Shown: piece after piece, positions 12,166 through 24,911 of the stretch
Layout of the letters: each line of letters starts with the position of its first letter
Position numbering within the stretch: the first letter of the stretch is position 1
Assembly: GCA_028583605.1 (NCBI GenBank)
Contig: CM053327.1
Span: 42,315,059 to 42,379,058 of the forward strand
Length of the DNA: 64,000 nt
Direction: 5' to 3'
Origin: Dastarcus helophoroides
Taxonomy: Eukaryota > Arthropoda > Insecta > Coleoptera > Bothrideridae
Notes under the pieces: model-generated
Told to the model about the DNA's origin: nothing
Database searches by the model: none
What the model saw: the letters and a program-made list of their open reading frames with translations, nothing else
Translations under genes and position numbers: made by a program

Positions 12166-14029
12166 CCTCCGTTTTAAAGGATTTCTCTAAACAAAAAGAC
12201 ATCAAACTACAGAATGGAAAATACTTAAATATTTTAAAACTTTTTGCTTGGTTCATCCTAATTACATTCCCCTTGTACACCCTAGTTTGTGCCATGTACC
12301 TTTCTAACCTTCCAATATTCAACCTTATGAATAATTTCCAAAATAGAACAGTAATTACCAACAGGACATCCAGTCAAGTTGCATTACACAAATTGAAGGT
12401 ATCGTTTGATGATTGCAAAAAGGAAGATTCCTTAGAAGCATGCTGCTTCCAACTCTTCGGATTGGTTGGAGCGCTTGCGCCTGACAACTGTACCGACGAA
12501 GAAGATATAATGAGGTTGATTGGGAATTGGAACAAAAATTTTAATTACAGTAGAACCACAGCTGAAGAGATGAATCAAAAAAATAAGATGGCACCTATAA
12601 GAGAAAAACGCCAATACAGGAATCATCCGATTCGAGACGAAACCTATTTTCCTGAGAGCGATTACCGTTTGCAATATGATACCCCCCAAGAGAAATACAG
12701 AGAGTACCAACCATCATTCGTCGCTCCACCGAATGAAAATCAATACCTACAACATCCCACAGATTTTATAGTGAAGGATAACAATTATCGAGAAACGTAT
12801 CGTGATGATCCACCACAAGTAAATTACGGAGAACCCCCCGAAAATTCCAATTTTCCATATTTTCAGGTTAAGGTTTCAACAAACGACGAAATAGAGAATA
12901 GAAATTTGCCAAATTTTTACGAAAATGTTTTCACAGAACACCCCTTTATGGAACCACGTCTTTCCGCCCAACACCATAACCCCATCAATCATGTTTCTTC
13001 AAACGTTCATTCTTTCGAAAAGGATCAATCATTTTTAAAACCTGAATCGAATAAGAAACAAATTAAACAAATGGAACACTTGGGGAAGCAATTGGAACAC
13101 TTGGAGAAGGAAATGGAACACTTGGAGAAGCATAAAACAGAACACCAGAAATTGAAGATTTCTAAACCAAATCGGAATATGATGATTAGAAATCATCAAA
13201 CTCTGAAGAAAGACAAAGCAGTACATTTTATCAAAGTAAATGATAAAATCGCAACGCAAAGTGACCCGAAAAAACCGCCGAATATTACGCCCAAAACAAC
13301 AATGGATTTACGAGGCTTAAGTACTTCGACACCGGAAGCCATCACGGACCCTCATCCGCATAGGTTTAATTTATGGGATATAACATCGCCTGCTGCTACC
13401 AAACAAAGATTGGGGAAGGCTAATAATAAAGGAGAAATTTTAAAAGGTGAAAATCCCGCACAGCAAAACTTACAGAATCTTTGTGCATTATCTAATTGTA
13501 CAGACATACAGCTAAGTCCAAGGCTGAATCAAGCTACGGTTAATGAGGAAACACAAATAAATCAACAATCATCTATTAATCCTTGTTTTTATTCGTATCC
13601 AACACCATTTGGGTCACCGTATCGTCTAAATACACCATTCGATGGATCGCAATTCCTAAAGGTCGTCCCTACTACTTCAAATACTGTGAAACCACAACAA
13701 CTACCATTTTACGTGCTAAATCCCCCAATGTACTCCTACATACCTCCACATCCACAATACGTGCAGCCTCAATTCTTACCAAGTTATACTCCACATTTTT
13801 CCCAGTATCCCTACATGTATGGCACCGTTCCAAATACAGTTAGCAGCCCCCCAGTGCAGGTTTCCACCCAAAATGGCCAATACTACATTTGTAGTCCAAT
13901 ACCAGCACCTGGTTCAGCTACTGTCAACCCCAACGTAGCTGGGTTTCCAGGAGTCGAAATTAGAAGTAGTTCCGATGGATTTAACCTACAAGAACTTATG
14001 GAAAATAGTCCTACTGATTTAAATCAAGA
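12166..14029 (+). CDS. ndl: Nudel-like protease exon 2 (transmembrane anchor and long stalk)
   Basis: 1864-nt exon from acceptor acag|CC to donor AGA|gtgagt at 14030. Near its start, after 'NGKYLNILKLF', comes a hydrophobic stretch (FAWFILITFPLYTLVCAMYL) typical of a signal anchor. Everything after it would be extracellular. A small Cys cluster follows (FDDCKKEDSLEACCFQLF), then a basic REKRQYR site, Tyr/Pro-rich stretches, and a short coiled segment made of repeated EHLEK units (about 13070-13150). Next come Asn-glycosylation-type NCT sites and a Pro/Tyr-rich region (about 13690-13830). No catalytic domain is present; this is stalk or matrix-type sequence, as in Nudel N-terminal regions. The 12057 ATG lies in the intron and is not used if exon 1 is right. 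Reading past 14029 meets a stop at once (TGA, 14031), so the donor at 14030 is required. Confidence 0.85.
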
Positions 14030-14039
14030 GTGAGTTTTT

Positions 14040-14161
14040 TATAACGAAGGCTTCCACGTCAGTAAAGGATATACTTCTTCCGGGATTGGACCGCGTCAAA
14101 AAACGTTGAACAATTTTAGTAGTTCTTTGACATGGTCCAATCCCGAAAGAAGTATATTCTG
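14040..14161. mobile_element. 122-bp snapback insertion at the exon 2 donor site
   Basis: Inverted arms ('ggatatacttcttccgggat' + 'tggaccgcgtcaaa' and 'tttgacatggtccaatccc' + 'gaaagaagtatattc') surround a short centre. The insert is flanked by a perfect 12-bp duplication, gagtgagttttt, at 14028-14039 and 14162-14173. The duplicated target includes the 5' splice site of exon 2, so two GTGAGT donors now exist (14030 and 14164). The arms match the dispersed Penelope-like terminal motif at 10915, 15230, 41190 and 56310. Confidence 0.8.
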
Positions 14162-14213
14162 GAGTGAGTTTTTAACTGACAGTTAAGTAATTATTATCAA
14201 TTTAATTTTATAG

Positions 14214-14431
14214 CGATACAGTTAGAGAGTCTTTGATTTGTCCATTCGGAGAGCAAAGTTGTGCTGATGGCAGCAAATGTATTAAGAAAATTCAAGTTTG
14301 CGATAATGAAGTACACTGCAATGATGGTAGTGATGAGGTGATCTGTACTTGCAAGCAGCGTGTTGGTGATCTCAGAAACTGTGATGGATATTTCGATTGT
14401 CCGAATGGGGAAGATGAAGTAGAGTGCTTTG
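14214..14431 (+). CDS. ndl: Nudel-like protease exon 3 (LDL receptor class A repeats)
   Basis: Runs from acceptor atag|C (joins GA+C) to donor G|gtaagt at 14432. It encodes one complete LDLa module: [36 protein letters not shown], including the calcium-binding acidic box DGSDE. A second, shorter module follows: [26 protein letters not shown]. LDLa modules bind calcium and mediate extracellular protein interactions. In Nudel they lie on both sides of the catalytic domain. The exon is followed by the 24-kb intron 3. Confidence 0.9.
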
Positions 14432-14780
14432 GTAAGTTATCTTTAATAATTAACTCAATTGGAAAATCCAGGCTTACATTTGGAACAAAATTCTTAATAA
14501 TACTATTTAACAATGAAGAGGAAATATAACAGATCAATTTCCAGTTTAATACCTTTGTCTGTCATGCATCATTTGATGATGAGCTCATTTTATAATGATC
14601 GGGAAATAGTACTTGGATATCAAGTACTTGATGACAATTGCATCAATTTTTTTCTAAATGTTCTGCACTGTTTACTATTGTACATTCATTTCTAATTTGT
14701 ATAATAAGCGAATAATCCAATGACTTTTTGAGCATCTGTGAGACAAATTACCACTTAATTATTTGCACGTTTTGTTCTGT

Positions 14781-14869
14781 CGTATAACAGATACTTCCAA
14801 CAGATACGTCCTAATTGTTTAGGAACCTAAACAATTAGGAATGTATCTATTGGAAGTATCTGTTATACG
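14781..14869. repeat. Long hairpin (palindrome), about 43-bp arms
   Basis: 'cgtataacagatacttccaa' + 'cagatacgtcctaattgttt...' is followed two bases later by its near-exact reverse complement, ending 'tggaagtatctgttatacg'. A third partial copy of 'cctaaacaattagga' follows at 14879. It may be a small foldback element. No target duplication was identified. Confidence 0.75.
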
Positions 14870-15179
14870 CTGTTATTTCCTAAACAATTAGGAGCTGATT
14901 CAAATGCCATCAGCAAATGCATTGATATATTCCCTAAGTATCACCTTCTGGCACTTCTTGAGTCAAATATAACAAAGATGAAGTCATTATTCACTTATTC
15001 TTATAAAATATCATAAGGCGATTCAAATTAATTTAGTACCCTAGTACTCTTTTATGTCTCCCAATCGCCTTGCAGCTGAATTTGATTTTGTGTTCTTATC
15101 TTAACCCAAATAACCAATTTTTTCTTTTTTTGCATATTCCCTCATATTTTTTTTTTCATCTAATTTTCTTTCTTTGTTC

Positions 15180-15275
15180 CTGAAGAAGCCCCCTACGATA
15201 GTGGACGCAACGTCGAACACTTTAAGTAGTTCTTTGACACGGTCCAATTCCGGAAGAAGTATATCCTGTACCAAA
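15180..15275 (+). mobile_element. Penelope-like terminal motif fragment
   Basis: Contains 'CTGAAGAAGCCCCCTACGAT' followed by 'ACGCAACGTCGAACAC' and 'tagttctttgacacggtcca', the same terminal motif as at 10810-11060. The GAAA box is changed to GCAA here. It directly precedes the 111-bp satellite. Confidence 0.5.
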
Positions 15276-15279
15276 TAAC

Positions 15280-17935
15280 CAAACTTTCCAAAACTGAATG
15301 GTATTATCCACGATTGTTGAAGTTTCTTCAAGATCAAAGAATGATAAAGTTAGAAAGAGCACCATATTGTTACGGGTTTATCGGTTCGAAATAATTTACA
15401 CGTGAATTGAAAATAATACCAACTTTATTACTAAACTAAACTTGGATCACACAATTGGACAATTAACTCATTATTGACATCTACCAACTCACTAATTACA
15501 CTGACTCTAACTGACTTCTCGAGATAAAGCTGACCGCCTTATATAGTTTTGGCCCCCGGCTTCTAGAACTTTTCAGCAGATAAGGCTTATCGTTTGCCGA
15601 AATTTCGGGAAGGCTTATCTGCCGTTTGCTTCGTTATCGCGGTCGCTTTCCCCTTAACAGATCATTCTAGAAACTTTTCTTATGTACTAAATTCTACAAT
15701 TCTATTCTAAATTCTATTCCATCTTTTTACATTGCGTTACAATATTATTTTAAGCCAGACAACTCATGCAAACTTTTCAGTACTCCATTCTATTATCCAT
15801 GACTGTTAAAACTTGGTCAAGATCAAAGAATGATAAAATGAGAAAGCACCACATTATTTTAAGCTAGACAACTCACGCAAAGTTTTCAATACTCTATGGT
15901 ATTATCCATGATTGTCGAAGCTTCTTCAAGATCAAAGAATGATAAAGTTAGAAAGAGCACCATATTATTTTAAGCTACAGAACTCATGCAAACTTTTCAG
16001 TACTCTATTGTATTATCCATGATTCTTGAAACTTCTTCAAGATCAAAGAATGATAAAGTTAGAAAGAACACCATATTATTTTGAGGTAGACAACTCACCC
16101 AAACTTTTCAATACTCTATAGCATTAGCCATGATTGTTGAAGCTTCTTCAAGAACAAAGAATGATAAAGTTAGAAAGAGCACCATATTATTTTAAGCTAG
16201 ACAATTCATGCAAACTTTTCAGTACTCCATTGTATTATCCATGATTGTTGAAGCTTCTTCAAGATCAAAGAATGATTAAGTTAGAAAGAGCACCATATTA
16301 TTTTAAGCTACACAACTCATGCAAACTTTTCAGTACTCTATTGTATTATCCATGATTGTTGAAGCTTCTTCAAGATCAAAGAATGATAAAGTTAGAAAGA
16401 GCACCATATTATTTTAGGGTAGACAACTCATGCAAACTATTCAGTACTCCATTGTATTATCCATGATTGTTGAAGCTTCTTCAAGATCAAAGAATGATAA
16501 AGTTAGAAAGAGCACCATATTATTTTAAGCTAGACAACTCATGCAAACTTTTCAGTACTCTATTGTATTATCCATGATTGTTGAAGCTTCTTCAAGATCA
16601 AAGAATGATAAAGTTATAAAGACCACCATATTATTTTAAGGTAGACAAATCATGCAAACTTTTCAGTACTCTATTGTAATATCCACGATTGTTGAATTGT
16701 ATTATCCACGATTGTTGAAGCTTCCTCGGGATCAAAGAATGATAAAGTTAGAAAGAGCACCATACTATTTTAAGCTAGACAACTCATGCAAACTTTTCAG
16801 TACTCTATTGTATTATCCATGATTGTTAAAGCTTCTTTAAGATCAAAGAATGATAAAATTAGAAAGAGCACCATATTATTTTAAGGTAGACAACTCATGC
16901 AAACTTTTCAGTACTCCATTGTATTATCCATGATTGTTGAAGCTTCTTCAAGATCAAAGAATGATAAAGTTAGAAAGAGCACCATATTATTTTAAGGTAG
17001 ACAACTCATGCAAACTTTTCAGTACTCTATTGTATTATCCACGATTGTTGAAGCTTCTTTAAGATCAAAGAATGATAAAGTTAGAAAGAGCACCACACTA
17101 TTTTAAGCTAGACAAATCATGCAAACTTTTCAGTACTCTATTCTATTATCCATGATTGTTGAAGCTTCTTCAAGATCAAAGAATGATAAAGTTAGAAAGA
17201 GCACCATACTATTTTAAGCTAGACAACTCATGCAAACTTTTCAGTACTCTATTGTATCATCCACGATTGTTGAAGCTTCCTCGGGATCAAAGAATGATAA
17301 AGTTAGAAAGAGCACCACACTATTTTAAGCTAGACAAATCATGCAAACTTTTCAGTACTCTATTCTATTATCCATGATTGTTGAAGCTTCTTCAAGATCA
17401 AAGAATGATAAAGTTAGAAAGAGCACCATATTATTTTAAGGTAGACAACTCATGCAAACTTTTCAGTACTCTATTGTATTATCCATGATTGTTGAAGCTT
17501 CTTTAAGATCAAAGAATGATAAAGTTAGAAAGAGCACCATATTATTTTAAGGTAGACAACTCATGCAAACTTTTCAGTACTCCATTGTATTATCCATGAT
17601 TGTTAAAGCTTCGTCAAGATCAAAGAATGATAAAGTTAGAAAGAGCACCATATTATTTTAAGGTAGACAACTCATGCAAACTATTCAGTACTCCATTGTA
17701 TTATCCATGATTGTTGAAGCTTCTTTAAGATCAAAGAATGATAAAGTCAGAAAGAGCACCATATTATTTCAAGCTAAACAAATGGTGCAAAATTTTCAAT
17801 ACTTTATAGAATTATACACTATTGTTGAAGCTGCTTCAAGATCAAAGAATAATAAAAGCAGGAAAGGCACTATCTTATCTTAGACTTAATAGCTCATGCA
17901 AACTTTCCAATCCTGTATAGTATTATCCACCATAA
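15280..17935 (+). repeat. Satellite array 3, about 111-bp monomers, split by a solo LTR
   Basis: About 20 head-to-tail monomers with landmarks 'caaagaatgataaagttaga', 'aagagcaccatattatttta', 'gacaactcatgcaaactttt' and 'tattatccatgattgttgaa'. Landmark positions 15933, 16044, 16154, 16266 and 16377 give a period of 110-112 bp. The array is interrupted at 15368-15741 by a solo LTR. Copies near the right end are more diverged. One unit near 16690 carries a short internal duplication. Confidence 0.92.
15368..15741. mobile_element. Solo LTR (family A) inside satellite 3
   Basis: A 374-bp sequence beginning TGTTACGGG and ending GCGTTACA (TG...CA) interrupts a satellite monomer. It is flanked by a 4-bp duplication, ATAT (15364-15367 and 15742-15745). 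Removing it and one ATAT restores the monomer text 'gcaccatattattttaag'. Homologous copies lie at 52828-53212 and 54005-54362. Length, termini and the 4-bp duplication indicate a solo LTR of a Ty3/gypsy-type element, left by LTR-LTR recombination. Confidence 0.85.
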
Positions 17936-18149
17936 CTCAGCATCTTAATCATACCAGAGGTGAAGCTATTCTATGAAGAATGTTCTCCTTCAATAAGCTT
18001 CCTCTGATGGACGTCGAGTCTTTTAAATAGAGTCCTGACCAGTGGTGGCTCGTAGCCAAAACTAATGGGGGTGCTGCGACAATGTTTAGTCTTTTATGTT
18101 TAATCTAGAATATCGATTTCTTCAAAATGTTAACTTTTTAAAATTTCGT

Positions 18150-18787
18150 ATGCAAATAGAATGCAACCTAGACAACAAATTCATGCAGCCCTCCAGGCGG
18201 CGTGTATAGTGAATCATAGGTAGCTGAACTACTAATAGTTGAAACACTGCCACCTAGCAAAGTGGTTACTCTCTAGGAAAGTTCCCACAAGACAAGGATT
18301 CTAATGCACAGACCAATAGGTGTGAACATTTATTAGATTCGAAGTTTGGAAACCAAATACCGGTTTCGATCTTGTTAGATCTCGTCAATTTGGTATATTC
18401 AACTCAAATGCTAACAAATGTTCCGACAAGTAAGTACTAAAACATTCACAGGCGTCAAGCGAGTGACTCTTAGTACTACCACCTATTGGTCCATAGAGAA
18501 ACTATGGCCATCGCCAACAATGTCGTATGCAAGTAGAATGCAACCTAGACTACAAATTCATACAGCCCTCCAAGCGTGTATAGCGAATCAAACTTCGAAT
18601 CTAATTAATATGCAAATCTATTGGTCTGTGCATTAGAATCCTTGTCTTCTGGGGACTTTCCCAGAGAGCAACCGCTTCGCTAGGTGACAGTGTTTCAACT
18701 GTTGGTAGTTCAGCTACCTATGATTCACTATACATGCCTGGAGGGCTGCATGAATTTGTAGTCTAGGTTGCATTCTACTCGCATACC
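18150..18787. mobile_element. Hammerhead element copy 1 (inverted pair, inactive core)
   Basis: Bounded by 'tatgcaaatagaatgcaacc' and its inverse 'ggttgcattctactcgcata'. The left half is minus-oriented and the right half is plus-oriented. A hammerhead domain is visible on the minus strand at about 18325-18419, but its first box reads TTGACGA instead of CTGACGA, which should abolish cleavage. The right half lacks the core ('cttcgaatctaattaatatg'). Confidence 0.75.
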
Positions 18788-18789
18788 CA

Positions 18790-21700
18790 ATCTTAAGAAA
18801 AAACATTTTGGAAAACTTTAAGAAATGTCGTAATTTCTAAAAAGTGGAATTGTAAAAGAGACGAAATTTCCAAAAAGAAATTTTTGTAAAAAGAGTTGTA
18901 AATTCCAGAACAAGTCGAATTCAGATAAAAAAAATGCAACTTTTAAAAATAATGACTCCAGAATTTTTATTTTATTTCAATTCTGTCATATTTTTGAAAT
19001 TTTTCAAGAAATCTCGCCTGGAGGGCTGCATGAATTTGTAGTTTAGTTTGCATTCTACTTGCATTTTTATTTTAAGTCCAAAAATTTCAATTCATATCTA
19101 TACTTCAAATTTAAATATTTAGTTTTTAATTTCTGCGAGTTTAAGCCAGCCATTAGAATCAAAATACTAAAATATAAAATTTTCAAAAAATAATACTTTT
19201 TAAAGGAAGTCAAAGGAAGTCCTTAATATAAATCATACTTTTAAAAAAGTCCGAATTTTGATAAAAAAATCGAAGATTTTTAAAATTACTGAAAATTTTG
19301 AGAAAGAGTAGCAATTTTGAAAAACGTGAAAATTCTGAAAATAAAATTAAAAATATTTTGAGGTGCCAAAAATTTTACATTTTCAGAAATAGGTGAAATT
19401 TGGGAAACGAAAAGATAGTCGAACTTTAAAAAAAAAAGCCAAAATTTCCAAAAGAAAAAGTTAATAATTTACAAAAAGTCAAAATCAAGTTAAGAATTGC
19501 AAAAAGTTAATTTCGAGAAAGCTAAAATGTACAAAAAATTCGAATTCTTTTGGGTAAATTTTCAGAGTTTTGAAAAAGTCAAATTTTGTTAAAAATTAAA
19601 TTGTAAAAAAATGAAACCTTCGAAACAGAAATGTCAATTTTTTAAATTTACAAAAAGTCAAAATTTCGACCAACAGTAGAAAATTTGAAGTCAAAATTTT
19701 GAAAAACAACATAGAATGTTAATTAAAATGGGAACTTGAAAAATGTGAAAATTTTGGTAAGTCGATTTTTTTAATAAATCGATGCTGGTTACAATCTTAA
19801 AATTTTGATAAAAAGGCGAAAATTTGAAAACAAAATTTTTGCAAAAAATAGAAATAATGGCAATTTTCAAATGTCGAAATTTACAAAATCATAATTTTCA
19901 TGAAAATCGAATTCATAAAAATGAATAAAAATAATGTTTGAAGGCCATCATTTCGAGGAAAAGCGTAGTTGTTTACAAAAAGGTCCAACTTTTGAAAAAA
20001 GCCAAAATTTTCATTAAAAAGAATTGAAAAAATTTCGAAAAATTATAAAAAAGTCGAAATTTTGAATCAAAGTATAAAATTTAAAAACATTCTTGAAAAA
20101 TAAAGTAAAAATTTCTAGAAAAAGCCAAAATTTTTAGTCAAAATTTTTAAAATAAGTAAAATAAAATTTTCAAAGGTAATCTGAAATTTTGAAGAAGATT
20201 CAAATTTTTAAAATAATTAAAAAAAATGCAAAAAAGTCAAAATTTTGAAATAAGTATCGAAATTCCCAAAATAAACAAAATTTAGAAAAGAAGCCAACAT
20301 TTTAAAGAAGAAATAGAAATTTTGAATAATTAAAATTAATTAATTGAATTAGAATAAAGGAAATTTTTAAATGTCGAAGTTTTAAAGAAGTTGTAATTTT
20401 CAACACAAAAAACTACAAACACTTAAAAATTTTCTAAAAAATCGTTACATTTTACCATAAATACGAAATTCTTAAAAAAATGGAATTCGTTTTTAAAAAA
20501 GTTTTTTATAGTCAACATTTTTGAAGAAATCGAGGTTTTCAGTCAGAATTTTCAAAAAACCTATACAATTTTGAAACAAGTTGGGAGTTTTAAATCGAAA
20601 CTCCGTGATTAAAATCAAAATTTCGAGAAAAAAGTCGGAATTTGAGAGAAAAGTCGAAATTTCGAGAAAAAAAGTCGAAGATTGAGAAAAACGCAAGTCG
20701 AAATTCCGAAAAAAAACTTGAAATTTGAGAAAAAAGTCAAAATTTCTGGAAAAATAGTCGACGTTTTGAATTTAAAGTCGAAATTTCGAGAAAATTGCAG
20801 TAATTTCTATATTAAGGTCAAAATTTCGTGAAAAAAGTCGGAATTTGAGAGAAAAGTCGAAATTTCGAGAAAAAAAGTCGAAGTTTGAGAAAAACGTAAT
20901 TCGAAATTGCGAGAAAAAACTCGAAATTTGAGAAAAAAGTCGAAATTTCTAGAAAAATAGTCGACATTTTGAGCTTAAAGTCGTAATTTCGAGAAAATTT
21001 AATAATTTCTATATTAAGGTCAATATTTCAAGAAAAAAGTCGATATTTGAAAAAATAGTCTAAAATTGAGAAAAGAAGAACGAAATTTCGAGAAAAAAGT
21101 CGAACTTTTCAGATTAAGGTCGAAATTTCAGAATAACATCAAAATTTCGAGAAAAAGTCGAAATTTCGGAATATTTCGAGAAAAAAATCGAAATTTCGGA
21201 ATATTTCGAGAAAAAAGTCGAAATTTGCGAAAAATGACAAGATTTCGAGAAAAAAAGTGTAAATTTGCGAAAAAAATTAAAATTTCGATCAAAAAAGGTC
21301 GAAATTTTGAGTATAAAGTCGAAATTTCGAGAGAAATGTCGAAATTTCGATATTAAGGTGAAAATTTCGAGAAAAAAGTCGATATTTGAGAAAGACGTCG
21401 AAAATTGAGAAGAAAAAAACAAAATTTCGAGAAAAAAGTCGAACTTTTCAGATTAAGGTCAAAAATTCGAGAAAATAGTCGAAATTTAAGAGTAACGTCG
21501 AAATTTTGAGAAAAAAGTTGAATATTTTAAATTAAAGTAAAATTTGCTTAGTGGTCAAATTTTGAAAAAGAAATTTTTCTTTTTTTTAAGAGAAAATCTA
21601 TATTTTAAAAACAGAAAAGTGCAAATTTAAGAAATTTTCAAAAAAAGATTCGAAATAGTTTAATTTACAAAAAGGTCAAAATGTTCAAAAATAGATATTC

Positions 21701-24500
21701 TCTGTAATTTATTTGCGAAGTATTCATATTTTTTTATTCAGTTTATTGGCTTTTTCTTCGGCGGTCACTCCTTTCACAATCCTAAATTTCAGTACCTTCT
21801 ATTAAGGAATGGCAATCTGTTTTAGATTGCCGCAAACAGCGATTGCGTTGGATCTTGGTTTGTCAATCGCTGTTTGGGACTCAACACTGAAAAACACTTA
21901 AAACTATATTAAAAAGTCAAACGACGTAAAAAATAAATAACAACAAGATTATTCAAAATTTTAACGTTTCGGGCAGTGTTATTCTCTGCCCGTCGTCAGA
22001 AAACCAATTCAAATATATTCCTTTACAAAATTTTTTTGTAAGCTGTCAGAATTACTTTCTGACAGCTTACAAAAAAATTTTGTAAAGGAATATATTTGAA
22101 TTGGTTTTCTGACGACGGGCAGAGAATAACACTGCCCGAAACGTTAAAATTTTGAATAATCTTGTTGTTATTTATTTTTTACGTCGTTTGAATTTTAATA
22201 TAGTTTTAAGTGTTTTTCAGTGTTGAGTCCCAAACAGCGATTGACAAACCAAGATCCAACGCAATCGCTGTTTGCGGCAATCTAAAACAGATTGCCATTC
22301 CTTAATAGAAGGTACTGAAATTTAGGATTGTGAAAGGAGTGACCGGCGAAGAAAAAGCCAATAAACTGAATAAAAAAATGTTCAAAAATAGTCGAAATTT
22401 TATTGTCAAAATTTCCAAAAAGTTCGAAATTTTCAAAAAGTCAAAATTTTCAATAATTGCAACATTAAGAGGAGATAGAATTTCTCAAAATGGTTGAAAT
22501 TAAAAATAAGGGAAAGCTTCCAAAAAAAAATCAAAATATTGGGGATGAAAGGTCGAAAGTTTTAAAAAGGTTAAAATTATGAAAAACCTTCATTTCAGAA
22601 AGTTAAAATTTTCAATAAAAGTCGAATATTTTACATTAAAGTCTTTACAGAAAAAGTCGAAATTTCCAAAACCAGTCAAATATTTTAAATAAAAGTCAAA
22701 TTTATATAATGGTCGAAATTTTGCCAAAAGGTCGAAATTTTGCAAGAAGGTCCAAATTTTGCAAAAAGGTCGAAATTTTCAAAAAGTCAAAATTTTCAAT
22801 AATTGCAACATTAAGAGGAGATAGAATTTCTCAAAATGGTTGAAATTAAAAATAAGGGAAAGCTTCCAAAAAAAAAATCAAAATATTGGGGATGAAAGGT
22901 CGAAAGTTTTAAAAAGGTTAAAATTATGAAAAACCTTCATTTCAGAAAGTTAAAATTTTCAATAAAAGTCGAATATTTTACATTAAAGTCTTTACAGAAA
23001 AAGTCGAAATTTCCAAAACCAGTCAAATATTTTAAATAAAAGTCAAATTTATATAATGGTCGAAATTTTGCCAAAAGGTCGAAATTTTGCAAGAAGGTCC
23101 AAATTTTGCAAAAAGGTCGAAATTAGAAAAAAATGAAATTTTCAAAAAGTCAAAATTTTGAGAGAAAACCTAAATTTGAATCAAAGAAAAGTAAAAATTC
23201 ATCAAAAAAAGTCAAAATTTTTAACAAAAAAAAATAATTAAAATAATTGAATTTACAAGAAAGTCAAAATTTTGAAAGAAGGTCGAAATTTGGGGTCATA
23301 ATATTCAAAAGGTTCAAAATTTTAAAAAATCAAAATTTTCACAAAATGTAACGTTAAAAAAACATAGAAATTACCAAAAATGTCAACTTTTTGAAAAACG
23401 GTCGACATTTAGAGTCAAAAAGTCAAAATTTTTACCAGATGCAGCATTAAAAAAAGATAGAATTTTAAAAAAGAGTCCGAATGTCAAAATTTTGAATAAG
23501 ACGTCGAAATTTTTAAAAAAGTCGAAATTAAAAAGTAGGTCAAGGTTTTTAATAAAAAATGTCAAAATATTGGCGGTAAAAGGTCGAAATTTTCAAAAAA
23601 GGTAAAAATCTGGAAGACCTGAAATATTTCAGAAAAGTTGAAATTTTCAAAAAGTCGAAATTTTCAGAAAAAGTCGAATATTTTAAATGAAAGTCATAAT
23701 AATCGAAATTTGAGAAAAGGTCGAAAACTTTGAAAAAAAAATGAAATTTTCAAAACGTCAAAATTTTGAAAGAAGATCTAAATTTGAATCAAAGAAAAGT
23801 GAAAATTCATTAAAAAGAGTCAAAATGTTCAACAACAAAAATAATTAAAATAATTGAATTTACAAGAAAGTCAAAATTTTGAAAAAAGGTCGAAATTTGG
23901 GGTCAGAATGTTTAAAAGGTTCGAAATTTTAAAAAATCAAAATTTTCACAAAATGTAACGTTAAAAAACATAGAAATTTCCAAAAATGTCAACTTTTTGG
24001 AAAACGGTCGACATTTAGAGTCAAAAAGTCAAAATTTTTACCAGATGCAACATTAAAAATAGATAGAATTTTGAAAAAGAGTCCAAATGTCAAAATTTTG
24101 AATAAAACGTCGAAATTTTGAAAAAGGTCGAAATTGAAAAGTAGGTGAAAGTTTTTAATAAAAAAAGTCAAAATATTGGTGGTAAAAGGTCAAAATTTTC
24201 AAAAAAAAAAATTGTAATTTGTCAAAATTTTGAATAAAACGTCGAAATGTTGAAAAAAGTCGAAATTAAAAAGTAGGTGAAAGTTTTTAATAAAAAAAAA
24301 GTCAAAATATTGGCGGTAAAAGGTCGAAATTTTCAAAAAAGTTAAAAATCTGGAAGACCTGAAATATTTCAGAAAAGTTGAAATTTTCAAAACAAGTCGA
24401 ATATTTTAAATGAAAGTCAAACGTACATAATAATCGAAATTTGAGAAAAGGTCGAAAATTTTGAAAAAAAAATAAAATTTTCGAAGTCAAATCTAACGAT
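18790..24500. repeat. A-rich arrays of GAAATTTCGAGAAAAAAGTC type
   Basis: Almost the whole stretch is built from short degenerate units (about 18-30 bp) such as 'aaaaagtcgaaatttcgaga', with A in excess on this strand. It contains a fragment of the hammerhead element (19020-19066) and the Penelope-like snapback (21695-22377). Internal larger duplications are visible: about 346 bp (22425-22775 repeated to about 23120) and about 606 bp (around 23340-23700 repeated at 23940-24310). Occasional open frames are low-complexity and not genes. Confidence 0.85.
21695..22377. mobile_element. Penelope-like terminal repeat, head-to-head snapback
   Basis: Two inverted arms of about 315 bp (about 21725-22040 and 22063-22377), joined near 'ctgtcagaattactttctgacag'. 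The left arm carries a further 30 bases at its outer end. The insert is flanked by a 14-bp direct repeat, atgttcaaaaatag (21681-21694 and 22378-22391). The arm sequence equals the end of the Penelope-like element at 44845-46450. It holds a hammerhead-like motif (CTGACGACGGGCAG ... CTGCCCGAAACG; minus 22000-21963, plus 22109-22144). Stem II carries an unpaired extra base, so activity is doubtful. Confidence 0.8.
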
Positions 24501-24911
24501 CATCGAACGATGAGAGTCGAAACTTAATGTAACTTTGCAGGTAGGATTCTTTTAGAGGAAATCTGTCAGTTTGACAGCGTCATAACGCGATAGGGCGCAA
24601 CTCCTTCTTTTCTCGGTTTCTCTGAGGTTGTAGATGCCAGATCTCCCCTATTTTACGAGTTCGTACAGGATATACTTCTTCTTTACGAGTTCTTCCATAT
24701 TTTGGCAAATTCGTATTTGGAAAAAAATTTCCCCTATTTTATAGTGCAACGGTAACACAAATTTCATAAATAAGAAAGCATATTTGATCCCCACCACCGC
24801 CTATTGCAGAGACAAATAAAAAAATTAAAACAAATGAGTTGATCAGTCAATTCGAGAAATTTAAAAACTTTCTTTAATTTTGCACAGTTTTCCTGTTAAA
24901 TTTTTCTTCTA

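Noticed and set aside
11996..12361. 121-codon minus-strand frame opposite exon 2
   Set aside because: It is antisense to a well-supported exon and has no family resemblance.
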